Assembly: GCA_946409475.1 (NCBI GenBank)
Contig: CAMJWQ010000035.1
Location: 1-15,541, forward strand
DNA from: an uncultured Lachnospiraceae bacterium
GTDB lineage: Bacteria; Bacillota; Clostridia; Lachnospirales; Lachnospiraceae
Direction of reading: 5' to 3'
Length of the DNA stretch: 15,541 nucleotides
Numbering within the stretch: position 1 is the first letter of the stretch; the number at the start of each line of letters is the position of its first letter. Under the pieces are notes generated by a model, which was not told the DNA's origin, did not search any database, and worked only from the letters and a program-made list of their open reading frames with translations. Shown here piece by piece: positions 1-5,858 of the stretch. The position numbers were made by a program, and so were the translations under genes.

Positions 1-75
1 TTTTAATACAAGCTATTATAAAAAATAAAAAAATATGTTAGTATTAGGCAAAGAATCAGAGGACAAACAGCATTA

Positions 76-120
76 CGGTAAAAGAGCTTTCTTATAGGGA
101 GGGAAAGCTTTTTATTACCG
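76..120 (+). terminator. Long stem-loop upstream of tadA (terminator of an upstream gene, or leader hairpin)
   Basis: The outer arms CGGTAA (76-81) and TTACCG (115-120) and the inner arms AGCTTTC (85-91) and GAAAGCT (103-109) form a nearly continuous hairpin with one or two bulges. The loop carries GGGAGGG. A T-run (109-113) lies inside the 3' arm. It may end transcription of a gene left of the window, or fold in the tadA leader. The first 75 bases hold nothing else that I recognise. Confidence 0.45.
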
Positions 121-136
121 GACAAATGGATAGATT

Positions 137-652
137 ATGAAAAATAGCAATGGTGATATGAAAAATAAACATGAAAAATTTATGAAGGAAGCCCTCAAGC
201 AGGCGAAGAAGGCATACAGGCTTGGGGAAGTGCCGATCGGCTGCGTTATTGTATATGAAAATAAAATAATAGCAAGAGGATATAACAGACGCAATACGGA
301 TAAAAATACACTGTCTCATGCAGAAATTAAAGCCATAAATAAGGCAAGTAAGAGGATGGGAGACTGGCGCCTGGAAGGCTGCACCTTATATGTAACCCTT
401 GAGCCCTGTCAGATGTGTGCCGGAGCTATTGTACAGTCCAGAATTACGAATACCGTCATCGGCTGCATGAGTGAAAAATCCGGCTGCGCCGGTTCCATAT
501 TAAACATCCTGGAAATGCCCGAATTCAATCATCAGGTTAAGGTGGAAAGAGGCATTTTACAGGAGGAATGCAGCCGTATTTTATCTGATTTTTTTATTCA
601 TTTAAGAACCCGTATCAAAGAAGAAAAAAAAGAGAACAGGGAGCAGCCATAA
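137..652 (+). CDS. tadA: tRNA-specific adenosine deaminase TadA
   Basis: This enzyme deaminates adenosine 34 to inosine in the tRNA-Arg(ACG) anticodon so that it can read CGU, CGC and CGA; it acts in the cytoplasm as a zinc enzyme. The cytidine/deoxycytidylate deaminase fold is clear. HAE (His61 and Glu63, counted from the 137 start) gives one zinc ligand and the proton-shuttle glutamate, and PCQMC gives Cys91 and Cys94. The segments GEVPIGCVIV, GDWRLEGCTLYVTLEPC and LEEEC-like QEECSRILSDFF are typical of TadA. The 171-residue length is normal, with a lysine/glutamate-rich tail. The start is uncertain: ATG 137 and ATG 158 are both possible, 158 (164 residues) gives a more usual N-terminus, and neither has a strong ribosome site. 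It lies just before the SRP RNA, a gene order common in Firmicutes. Confidence 0.95.
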   Translation: MKNSNGDMKNKHEKFMKEALKQAKKAYRLGEVPIGCVIVYENKIIARGYNRRNTDKNTLSHAEIKAINKASKRMGDWRLEGCTLYVTLEPCQMCAGAIVQSRITNTVIGCMSEKSGCAGSILNILEMPEFNHQVKVERGILQEECSRILSDFFIHLRTRIKEEKKENREQP

Positions 653-738
653 TTTTGGCAGGATACATGAAATTCCACAATGTTTTTCAGATGGTTACAA
701 TATTTACAAAAGTTTGAATTTATAAAAAGTATTTACAG

Positions 739-767
739 TTGACAAAAGGTTGAAAAAACGATATACT
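739..767 (+). promoter_or_regulatory. Promoter of the SRP RNA gene
   Basis: A consensus TTGACA (739-744) is followed after exactly 17 bases by TATACT (762-767). Transcription would start near 774, about 30 bases before the mature SRP RNA, so the 5' end is probably processed. The tadA stop is 86 bases upstream, and no terminator is visible between tadA and this promoter. Confidence 0.85.
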
Positions 768-803
768 AAACTCCGCACGACTTGTGCCTGAATTGGTTTT
801 AAA

Positions 804-1075
804 GCTTCCGTGCAGCCGGGGAGTCAGCGGTGCCCTGTACCTACAATCCGCTATAGTAGGGGTGATGTTTTGCCTAGGGTTTCAGGCTTTTATAGCTGCC
901 CTTTATAAGTGATGTTGACGTCTGGGTCTTACGCAACAGGAATCTATGAACCGTGTCAGGTCAGGAATGAAGCAGCACTAAGTAGAATCTCCTGTGTGCC
1001 GTAAGGGTGCCTGGGCCGAGTAAACTGTAAAGGTAACGTGTAAGGGTCTTGATTCGAAGCAAAACGCACGGATTT
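804..1075 (+). ncRNA. ffs: Signal recognition particle RNA, large Bacillus type (Alu plus S domain)
   Basis: This is the RNA scaffold of the signal recognition particle, which binds Ffh and targets nascent membrane proteins. The closing helix pairs CCGTGC (808-813) with GCACGG (1066-1071). The 5' part has the tRNA-like Alu domain, including GCCGGGGAG, GCGGTGCCCTGTACC and CAATCCGCT, in the same order as Bacillus scRNA. The Ffh-binding domain IV spans about 953-978, with GTCAGGTCAGGAATGAAGCAG around a GGAA tetraloop at 964-967. The length of about 270 nucleotides matches the large Firmicute form. The tetraloop is closed by A963-U968 where Bacillus has C-G, a compensated change. A leader from about 774 to 803 and a trailer to the terminator near 1175 are probably removed. 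In many Firmicutes dnaX follows; here a TetR regulator does. Confidence 0.95.
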
Positions 1076-1128
1076 AAATATATAAAATTAATAATTAAGT
1101 AAATATAAGATAGTAATATAAAGTTAAG

Positions 1129-1175
1129 TAACGGAAAGCATATAAATCGAAAAAATGCATTCCGTTTTCTTTTTC
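1129..1175 (+). terminator. Rho-independent terminator behind the SRP RNA
   Basis: AACGGAA (1130-1136) pairs with TTCCGTT (1160-1166), and after an A-A mismatch GCAT (1138-1141) pairs with ATGC (1155-1158). A run of eleven bases, all T except one C, overlaps the end of the stem (1165-1174). It lies about 55 bases past the mature SRP RNA end and just before the tetR promoter, so it separates the two units. Confidence 0.75.
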
Positions 1176-1212
1176 ACTGTTACTTATTTCGGAAGGTCTT
1201 TATTCATGCATA

Positions 1213-1241
1213 TTGACAATAAATGAATAATCGTTTATTAT
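1213..1241 (+). promoter_or_regulatory. tetR promoter with operator between -35 and -10
   Basis: TTGACA (1213-1218) and TATTAT (1236-1241) are 17 bases apart. The spacer and -10 hold an imperfect palindrome with arms AATAAATGA (1218-1226) and TCGTTTATT (1231-1239). Read on the minus strand, the core is AAACGATTATTCATTT, one base different from the site before lon. Placement between the two promoter boxes suggests repression, probably by the TetR protein encoded just downstream. Confidence 0.75.
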
Positions 1242-1263
1242 AGAAATATGTTGAGGTGATGAT

Positions 1264-1830
1264 GTGAGAAAAAAAGATGATGAAAAAGAAAGAAGCATAA
1301 AAGAAGCAGTAATTAAGCTTATCCTTGAAGAAGGTTTTCATGGTGCTTCCATTTCAAAAATTGCTAAGATGGCAGGGGTTTCACCGGCAACAGTGTATAT
1401 TTATTTTGAGAACAAGGAAAATATGCTGCAAAATATTTATTACGAATACTCAGAAGAGATTTTTGAATATCTGTTATGTCACGTGGATATAACAATGAGT
1501 GGGCAGCAGCTCATTGAAGCGCTGATAAGAAGCTACTACAATTACATAATGGAGCATAAAGAAATCTTCAGCTTTGTAGAACAGTTTTCCAATTGTCCCT
1601 CCTTATCCTGCAGCTGTTCAGGAAAAAAAGGAATCTGTCATATATACAGTCTGATGGAAGAGATGAAGAAGAGGCAGATGATAAAGGACTATGGTGATGA
1701 TAATTTAATGGCGATTATGTTTTATCCTGTCAAAGCAATTGCGGTTGATTATCATAAAAGCGAATCGGAAAAGGCAGATCTGCTGAGAGAGATGATTATC
1801 ATCATACAGGAGGCACTATTGATTCAATAA
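1264..1830 (+). CDS. TetR/AcrR-family transcriptional regulator with a cysteine cluster
   Basis: A ligand- or stress-responsive DNA-binding dimer of 188 residues. The TetR helix-turn-helix is clear at about residues 10-58 (EEGFHGASISKIAKMAGVS followed by PATVYIYFENKENML). The C-terminal helical domain is the likely effector pocket. It contains four close cysteines, CPSLSCSCSGKKGIC (Cys111, 116, 118, 125, then His126), which is unusual and could bind a metal or respond to oxidation; that is an inference. The start is GTG 1264, preceded by AGGTGAT at 1255-1260. The gene sits between its own operator and lon, and nearly the same palindrome occurs before both, so autoregulation and control of lon are likely. 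The effector is unknown. Confidence 0.9.
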   Translation: MRKKDDEKERSIKEAVIKLILEEGFHGASISKIAKMAGVSPATVYIYFENKENMLQNIYYEYSEEIFEYLLCHVDITMSGQQLIEALIRSYYNYIMEHKEIFSFVEQFSNCPSLSCSCSGKKGICHIYSLMEEMKKRQMIKDYGDDNLMAIMFYPVKAIAVDYHKSESEKADLLREMIIIIQEALLIQ

Positions 1831-1909
1831 AATTTCCGGTAAAGTGGCAGCGGGATATTTTGTGATCCGGGTATTACAAAGTAATCTCGCCTATATTTCA
1901 CAGTTAAAA

Positions 1910-1927
1910 TAAACGAATATTCATTTA
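1910..1927 (+). promoter_or_regulatory. Operator-like palindrome before lon
   Basis: TAAACGAATATTCATTTA is an 18-base palindrome with one mismatched pair. Its core AAACGAATATTCATTT (1911-1926) matches 15 of 16 bases of the tetR promoter site read on the other strand. It ends 17 bases before the lon start. TTCACA (1897-1902) could be a -35 box, but I see no convincing -10, so the lon promoter is not located. The match predicts that the upstream TetR protein also binds here. Confidence 0.7.
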
Positions 1928-1944
1928 AAAGAAAGGGTGGTTTT

Positions 1945-4323
1945 ATGTTGCATCTATTTGATAATAAAAAAGGAATTGTTCTTCCTGTCTCCCATACACT
2001 GCTGCTGCCGGGAGTGGTGACGAAGATATTTATAAAAACAACCGGAAAGGAACAGGCTGATTTTGGAAATGCTCCTGACAGGATTGCTATTGCATTGCCG
2101 CTAAAACAGAATTTCGGGCAGGAAGATGTGAAGGCGGAAGATTTTTACAGAACAGGAGTAACCTTTCTGACGGAAAAAACAGAAAGAACAGAAAAAGGAG
2201 TACAGCTTACGGTTCGTATTTTGGAACGTGTCAGAATCAGGGATATACAAACGGAAAATGGCAGGTATGCAGCGGATTATGAGGTATATCCGGAATCATC
2301 GGACCTGGACGAAAAGAGTAAAGAAGACATGCTCATATACCTGAAAAAAGTAGTGCATGATATCAGCGATAAGTTTCAGGGAGGAGAGCAATACAGCAGA
2401 GCTGTGGATGAGTTTCAGGATCTGAATAAGCTGATGGTGTATATAAGCCGGTACATGCCGCTGTCGAACGAAGAAAAATATGAATTATTGGAAATTGAGT
2501 CCCTGAAACAGCGCAGTCTCACTTTTATGGATCATTTATTGAAACAGAAGGAAGCCATAGAGCTGCAGCTGGAAATTTCCGAAAAGTTTACGGAGAAGGC
2601 CAACAAGCAATACCGGGAATCCGTACTCAGAGAGCAGCTGAGAGCTATTCAGGAGGAGTTGAATGAAGGCAGAGAAGGGGGAAAGGCAAGGGACAAGGAT
2701 TATGAAACGAAAATAAAGGAAGCCAAAATGCCTCCGGATATCGAGGCTGCCGCATTTGAGGAACTGGATAAGCTGAATGCCCAGGGACCTAACGGCTCCG
2801 AATATAACGTGATTCGCAATTATCTGGAGCTTTTGATACAGCTTCCATGGAAAAAAGCGGAACAAAAGGCCGTTGATCTGGAAAAGGCAAGGCGCGTACT
2901 GGAAGACCAGCATTATGGGCTTCAAAAGGTCAAGGACAGAATCATTCAGCATTTGGCGGTGATGAAGCTAAAAAGTGATAAAAAAGGTTCGATTCTGCTG
3001 TTAGTGGGGCCTCCCGGTACGGGAAAGACCAGTCTGGGCAAAAGCATTGCCGAGGCACTTGACAGAGAATATATCCGCTTGAGTCTTGGAGGAATCAGAG
3101 ATGAAGCCGAGATTCGCGGCCACCGCAGAACCTATATAGGAGCTATGCCGGGAAGGATCATACAAAGTATCCGAAAGGCCAAAGTCAATAATCCCGTCAT
3201 GATTCTTGATGAAGTGGATAAGCTGGCAGCAGGCGGCTTCAGCGGTGACCCCGCCAGTGCATTGCTGGAGGTTCTTGACCCGGAGCAGAATAACAGCTTC
3301 ACGGATCATTATCTGGATCTCCCCTATGATTTGTCCGATGTATTCTTTATTGCCACAGCCAATAATATGGACGGCATACCGGGGCCTTTGCTGGACAGAA
3401 TGGAGGTCATTCAGGTATCCAGCTATACCATGGAGGAGAAGTTCCATATAGGAAGGAAGTATTTGCTGCCCATGGTGCTGAAGGAGCACGGATTAACAAA
3501 AGAACATGTTTTACTGGAAGATGAGGTGCTCCGGACAATCATCAGCGATTATACCCTGGAGGCCGGTGTAAGAGGCCTGAAAAAGCAAATAGCGGCTCTT
3601 GCAAGAATCGCATCGGAAAAGATAGTGTCCCATAAGGTGGAGATTCCTTATAAGATAAAGGCTGAGGAGTTGGAGGAACTGTTGGGAAGAAAGGTGTCCA
3701 GACATGATAAGGCCCAGCCGGACAATCCCCCCGGAGTAGTGACGGGGCTGGCCTGGACTCCCGCAGGCGGAGAAATACTTTTTATTGAAGCTACCGATAT
3801 GCAGGGAAACGGAGACGTCATACTGACAGGGAAATTGGGAGATGTGATGAAGGAATCCGCAAGAATATCCTTAAGCCTGCTCAAGTCCAGATTACCTCTT
3901 AATACGGTTAATTTTAAGGAAAGGGATCTGCATATCCATGTCCCTTCGGGTGCGGTTCCCAAGGATGGCCCGTCTGCCGGTATTGCTTTATTCACCGCCC
4001 TTGCCTCTCTTATCACGGGGAAGAAGGTAGATGCCAAGACAGCCATGACAGGTGAGATTACCTTACGGGGAGCGGTACTGCCTATTGGAGGCCTGAAGGA
4101 AAAATTACTGGGGGCTCAAAGAGCCGGTATCAGAAAGGTACTGATTCCAAAGGATAATGTGGTTGACTTAAAGGAGGTGCCGGAGGAAGTGAAAAACCAG
4201 CTTACCATCATTCCTGTCGCTACTGTGGAGGACGTTTTGAAAGAAACCCTTGGAATTTTCCTTCCGAGAATAGAACGGGTATTTCTGCAAAAGGATGTCA
4301 GCAGCTTGTTTCAGAAGGTATAG
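1945..4323 (+). CDS. lon: ATP-dependent Lon protease
   Basis: A cytoplasmic hexameric AAA+ protease that unfolds and degrades damaged and short-lived regulatory proteins. The 792 residues are typical. The N-terminal substrate domain covers about 1-200 and is divergent at its start; a coiled-coil follows (about 200-245). The AAA+ module has Walker A GPPGTGKT (355-362), Walker B VMILDE (418-423), sensor TANN (471-474) and an arginine finger candidate Arg485 in LLDRME. The protease domain has the Ser-Lys dyad: Ser677 in KDGPSAG and Lys720 in GGLKEK. Their 43-residue spacing equals that of E. coli Ser679/Lys722. The start ATG has AAAGGGTGG at 1932-1940. A shared operator ties it to the TetR gene 114 bases upstream; no CtsR-, HrcA- or CIRCE-like site was seen. 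It may be one of two Lon proteins in the genome; that cannot be told here. Confidence 0.97.
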   Translation: MLHLFDNKKGIVLPVSHTLLLPGVVTKIFIKTTGKEQADFGNAPDRIAIALPLKQNFGQEDVKAEDFYRTGVTFLTEKTERTEKGVQLTVRILERVRIRDIQTENGRYAADYEVYPESSDLDEKSKEDMLIYLKKVVHDISDKFQGGEQYSRAVDEFQDLNKLMVYISRYMPLSNEEKYELLEIESLKQRSLTFMDHLLKQKEAIELQLEISEKFTEKANKQYRESVLREQLRAIQEELNEGREGGKARDKDYETKIKEAKMPPDIEAAAFEELDKLNAQGPNGSEYNVIRNYLELLIQLPWKKAEQKAVDLEKARRVLEDQHYGLQKVKDRIIQHLAVMKLKSDKKGSILLLVGPPGTGKTSLGKSIAEALDREYIRLSLGGIRDEAEIRGHRRTYIGAMPGRIIQSIRKAKVNNPVMILDEVDKLAAGGFSGDPASALLEVLDPEQNNSFTDHYLDLPYDLSDVFFIATANNMDGIPGPLLDRMEVIQVSSYTMEEKFHIGRKYLLPMVLKEHGLTKEHVLLEDEVLRTIISDYTLEAGVRGLKKQIAALARIASEKIVSHKVEIPYKIKAEELEELLGRKVSRHDKAQPDNPPGVVTGLAWTPAGGEILFIEATDMQGNGDVILTGKLGDVMKESARISLSLLKSRLPLNTVNFKERDLHIHVPSGAVPKDGPSAGIALFTALASLITGKKVDAKTAMTGEITLRGAVLPIGGLKEKLLGAQRAGIRKVLIPKDNVVDLKEVPEEVKNQLTIIPVATVEDVLKETLGIFLPRIERVFLQKDVSSLFQKV

Positions 4324-4363
4324 ACGGGAATTTTTTAAGGAGTTACAGTTAAAATTTTTCATT

Positions 4364-4396
4364 ATAACACCAGACTTTGTCTGGTGTTATTCTTTT
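4364..4396 (+). terminator. Strong terminator after lon
   Basis: A perfect 12-base-pair stem, ATAACACCAGAC (4364-4375) with GTCTGGTGTTAT (4379-4390), has a TTT loop and is followed by TTCTTTT. It begins 40 bases after the lon stop. On the other strand the stem is followed by AATGAAAAATTTT, so it may also stop minus-strand transcription from the membrane-protein gene. Confidence 0.9.
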
Positions 4397-4398
4397 GA

Positions 4399-4419
4399 AC
4401 TGCCGGCTTAGCCGGCAGT
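4399..4419. terminator. Second GC-rich hairpin between convergent genes
   Basis: ACTGCCGGC (4399-4407) pairs perfectly with GCCGGCAGT (4411-4419) around TTA. It lies nine bases from the previous hairpin and nine bases from the stop of the minus-strand membrane-protein gene. Neither side has a clean T-run, so it may act together with its neighbour, or protect 3' ends. Confidence 0.5.
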
Positions 4420-4428
4420 CATGATTTC

Positions 4429-4866
4429 TTACATTTCTTTTTCAACATCAGCCCTGAAGTAAATGCCGGATAAGGTAACGAATAAATAGGAGATCGTCAA
4501 TATGATGATTACCTTAAAATCGGCCTGCATCAGAGCCAGGGAAAATAGAACAGCACCATACACATAAATCATCAAATCAAAAGCTTTTGCCTTGGATTTA
4601 TTGGCAATGGCTAAATTTCTCTCATCTTTTAATTCGATATCAATCCTTTTCGCCTCTTCGGGGTATTTTTTGTTTGTTTGCTGACGGATTATTTCTCCAA
4701 AATTATGACCAAATATGCCGCAGCCGATACCAATCATTAAATAAGGCAGCGTTTGCAAATAATCAATTTGTACCAGATTATTTTTTACCATAATAAGACC
4801 AAGAATGGTGATTATGAAACCTGATAGTGCAAATAAAACTGTTTTACTATTATTTGTTTTCGTCAT
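4429..4866 (-). CDS. Small four-helix membrane protein, partner of the XRE regulator
   Basis: A 145-residue membrane protein of unknown function. Four hydrophobic segments are visible, at about residues 9-28, 33-51, 96-116 and 118-138. Between the second and third helices is a charged cytoplasmic-looking stretch with RIDIELKDERN and NKSKAKAFDLMIY. That LKDERN...K-KA-AF pattern is one I associate with small clostridial membrane proteins of the DUF6442/DUF2178 kind, which often sit beside XRE regulators. ATG 4866 is preferred over upstream 4899 because GAGGAGGAAG lies seven to eight bases before it. The gene overlaps the end of the XRE gene by 17 bases, suggesting coupled translation. The role is not known; regulation by the upstream repressor is likely. 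Confidence 0.75.
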   Translation of the reverse strand: MTKTNNSKTVLFALSGFIITILGLIMVKNNLVQIDYLQTLPYLMIGIGCGIFGHNFGEIIRQQTNKKYPEEAKRIDIELKDERNLAIANKSKAKAFDLMIYVYGAVLFSLALMQADFKVIIILTISYLFVTLSGIYFRADVEKEM

Positions 4867-5065
4867 TTTCTTCCTCCTCATAAATAAAAATATCTTCAAT
4901 ATTCATTTTAAAATAGCGGGCGATTTTAAATGCTAAGATGATAGACGGGTTATAACGCCCGTTTTCCAGAGAGCCTATTGTCTGCCGGGACACTTCCAAG
5001 GCGGCAGCAAGGTCCTCCTGTTTGATTCCCAGTTCTTTTCGTATTGATTCTAAACGGTTTTTCAA
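4850..5065 (-). CDS. XRE-family (Cro/CI type) transcriptional regulator
   Basis: A 71-residue protein that is almost only a helix-turn-helix domain: RLESIRKELGIKQEDLAAAL, then EVSRQTIGSLENGRYNPS and ILAFKIARYFKMNIEDIF. This matches the small YozG-like regulators that repress a neighbouring membrane-protein gene. An acidic tail (EEEENDE) follows. The start is TTG at 5063-5065, supported by AAAGGAGTGA at the right distance and by the absence of a suitable ATG. It overlaps the downstream membrane-protein gene. The promoter at 5101-5129 contains short palindromes that could be its own binding sites. Confidence 0.9.
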   Translation of the reverse strand: MKNRLESIRKELGIKQEDLAAALEVSRQTIGSLENGRYNPSIILAFKIARYFKMNIEDIFIYEEEENDENK

Positions 5066-5080
5066 TTTATCACTCCTTTA

Positions 5081-5129
5081 TGGAAAGTTTCCTTTCCAAA
5101 ATAATAGCACAAGTGCTTATAAATGTAAA
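5081..5129 (-). promoter_or_regulatory. Promoter and operator candidates of the XRE operon
   Basis: On the minus strand TTTACA (5129-5124) and TATTAT (5106-5101) are 17 bases apart. The spacer holds GCAC-AA-GTGC (5107-5116). A second palindrome, TGGAAAG-N4-CTTTCCA (5081-5098), covers the expected start of transcription near 5094. Both could bind the XRE protein. Confidence 0.7.
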
Positions 5130-5230
5130 GCATACTTTCCGTAAAATCATTTTTTTGATAAAATCTTTTTTGTTTCATGGAAAATTGGGTAAGCTTACAT
5201 CCAAAATTAAAGGAAGCTTTACAAATGATA

Positions 5231-5267
5231 TTGACATTATATACTACGCAATATATAGTATTGTGTA
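5231..5267 (+). promoter_or_regulatory. padR promoter with operator over the -10 box
   Basis: TTGACA (5231-5236) and TATAGT (5254-5259) are 17 bases apart. The inverted repeat TACGCAATA (5245-5253), N5, TATTGTGTA (5259-5267) has one mismatch and brackets the -10 box. A shorter inverted pair ATACTA/TAGTAT (5241-5246, 5256-5261) overlaps it. GATACACAAT at the start codon resembles another half site. This position fits PadR autorepression. Confidence 0.75.
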
Positions 5268-5281
5268 TAAGGAGGTGTTTT

Positions 5282-5614
5282 GTGGATACACAATTAAGAA
5301 AAGGCTTGTTGGAATTTTGTGTGTTAGCTGCTCTAGAAGAAAAAGATTCTTACGGATACCGGATTATAAAGGATATTTCACCTTATGTTATGATTTCAGA
5401 ATCAACCTTATATCCCATATTGCGAAGAATGGAGGAGGCGGGCAACGTAACCTCGTACACGGAGGAATATCATAACCGCCTGCGTAAGTATTTTCATTTA
5501 ACGGATAAGGGGCAGGACTATTTAAATATATTTCGAAGTGAAAAGGAGCAGCTGGTTAAAATTTTAGATTTTATCGGAGGGCGGGGTAAAGATGATGAAG
5601 AAACAGTTTATTAA
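5282..5614 (+). CDS. PadR-family transcriptional regulator
   Basis: A 110-residue winged-helix repressor. The PadR pattern runs through the whole protein: QLRKGLLEFCVLAAL, SYGYRIIKDI, SESTLYPILRRMEEAGNV, and RLRKYFHLTDKGQDYL for the wing. The start is GTG 5282, because AAGGAGGTG (5269-5277) precedes it and the promoter lies upstream; the reading frame is open further back to 5177, but that part overlaps the promoter. In this family the following gene usually encodes a HAAS/DUF1700 membrane protein, as seen here: that ATG overlaps the padR end by 23 bases. The ligand is unknown. Confidence 0.92.
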   Translation: MDTQLRKGLLEFCVLAALEEKDSYGYRIIKDISPYVMISESTLYPILRRMEEAGNVTSYTEEYHNRLRKYFHLTDKGQDYLNIFRSEKEQLVKILDFIGGRGKDDEETVY

Positions 5615-5858
5615 GGAGTTAAATCATGAACTAAGACCTTTAAACAAAAAAGAACGGAGTAAGTGTCTTAATAACTATGATGAAGTGATTTTGGATAAAA
5701 TGGAAAACGGCATCACAGAGGAAAAAGCAGTTTCGGAATTAGGTAATGTCAAGCTGCCGGCAAAAGATGTTTTAAATTCCTATATAGATTCAGAAGGGAG
5801 AATCATAGGCAGGAAACTTTCTTTCAATCCCAAAGGCGGCTTCCATGCTTCTAATTAA
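5592..5858 (+). CDS. HAAS/DUF1700-type protein, probably truncated
   Basis: An 88-residue protein whose first 70 or so residues fit the HAAS domain that follows PadR genes: FIKELNHELRPLNKKERSKC, YDEVILDKMENGITEEKAVSELGNV, then AKDVL. Family members normally continue into membrane helices or a larger C-terminal part; this one ends after a short unrelated-looking tail (GRKLSFNPKGGFHASN). Its TAA is directly followed by the reverse-strand stop of the alpha/beta hydrolase gene, with no bases between, which suggests a deletion junction. It overlaps padR by 23 bases and is surely co-transcribed. Whether the short form still works is unclear; two adjacent ATGs (5592, 5595) are possible starts. Confidence 0.7.
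   Translation: MMKKQFIKELNHELRPLNKKERSKCLNNYDEVILDKMENGITEEKAVSELGNVKLPAKDVLNSYIDSEGRIIGRKLSFNPKGGFHASN

Noticed and set aside
2536..3489. Open minus-strand frames of 138 and 162 codons inside lon
   Set aside because: They lie wholly within the well-supported lon coding sequence, show no recognisable domain, and have no ribosome site or promoter.
3648..4362. Minus-strand frames of 132 and 64 codons at the end of lon
   Set aside because: They are antisense to the protease domain and cross the strong terminator; composition follows the lon codons.
4399..4419. Mobile element end
   Set aside because: The palindrome is short and lies beside another terminator-like hairpin between convergent genes; no target duplication or transposase is visible.
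5177..5281. N-terminal extension of padR from ATG 5177
   Set aside because: The extension contains the -35, -10 and operator-like sites, while GTG 5282 has an excellent ribosome site and gives the usual PadR N-terminus.
5044..5475. Plus-strand frame of 143 codons across the XRE-padR intergenic region
   Set aside because: It overlaps the padR gene in another frame and covers two promoters; the sequence looks random and no ribosome site is present.
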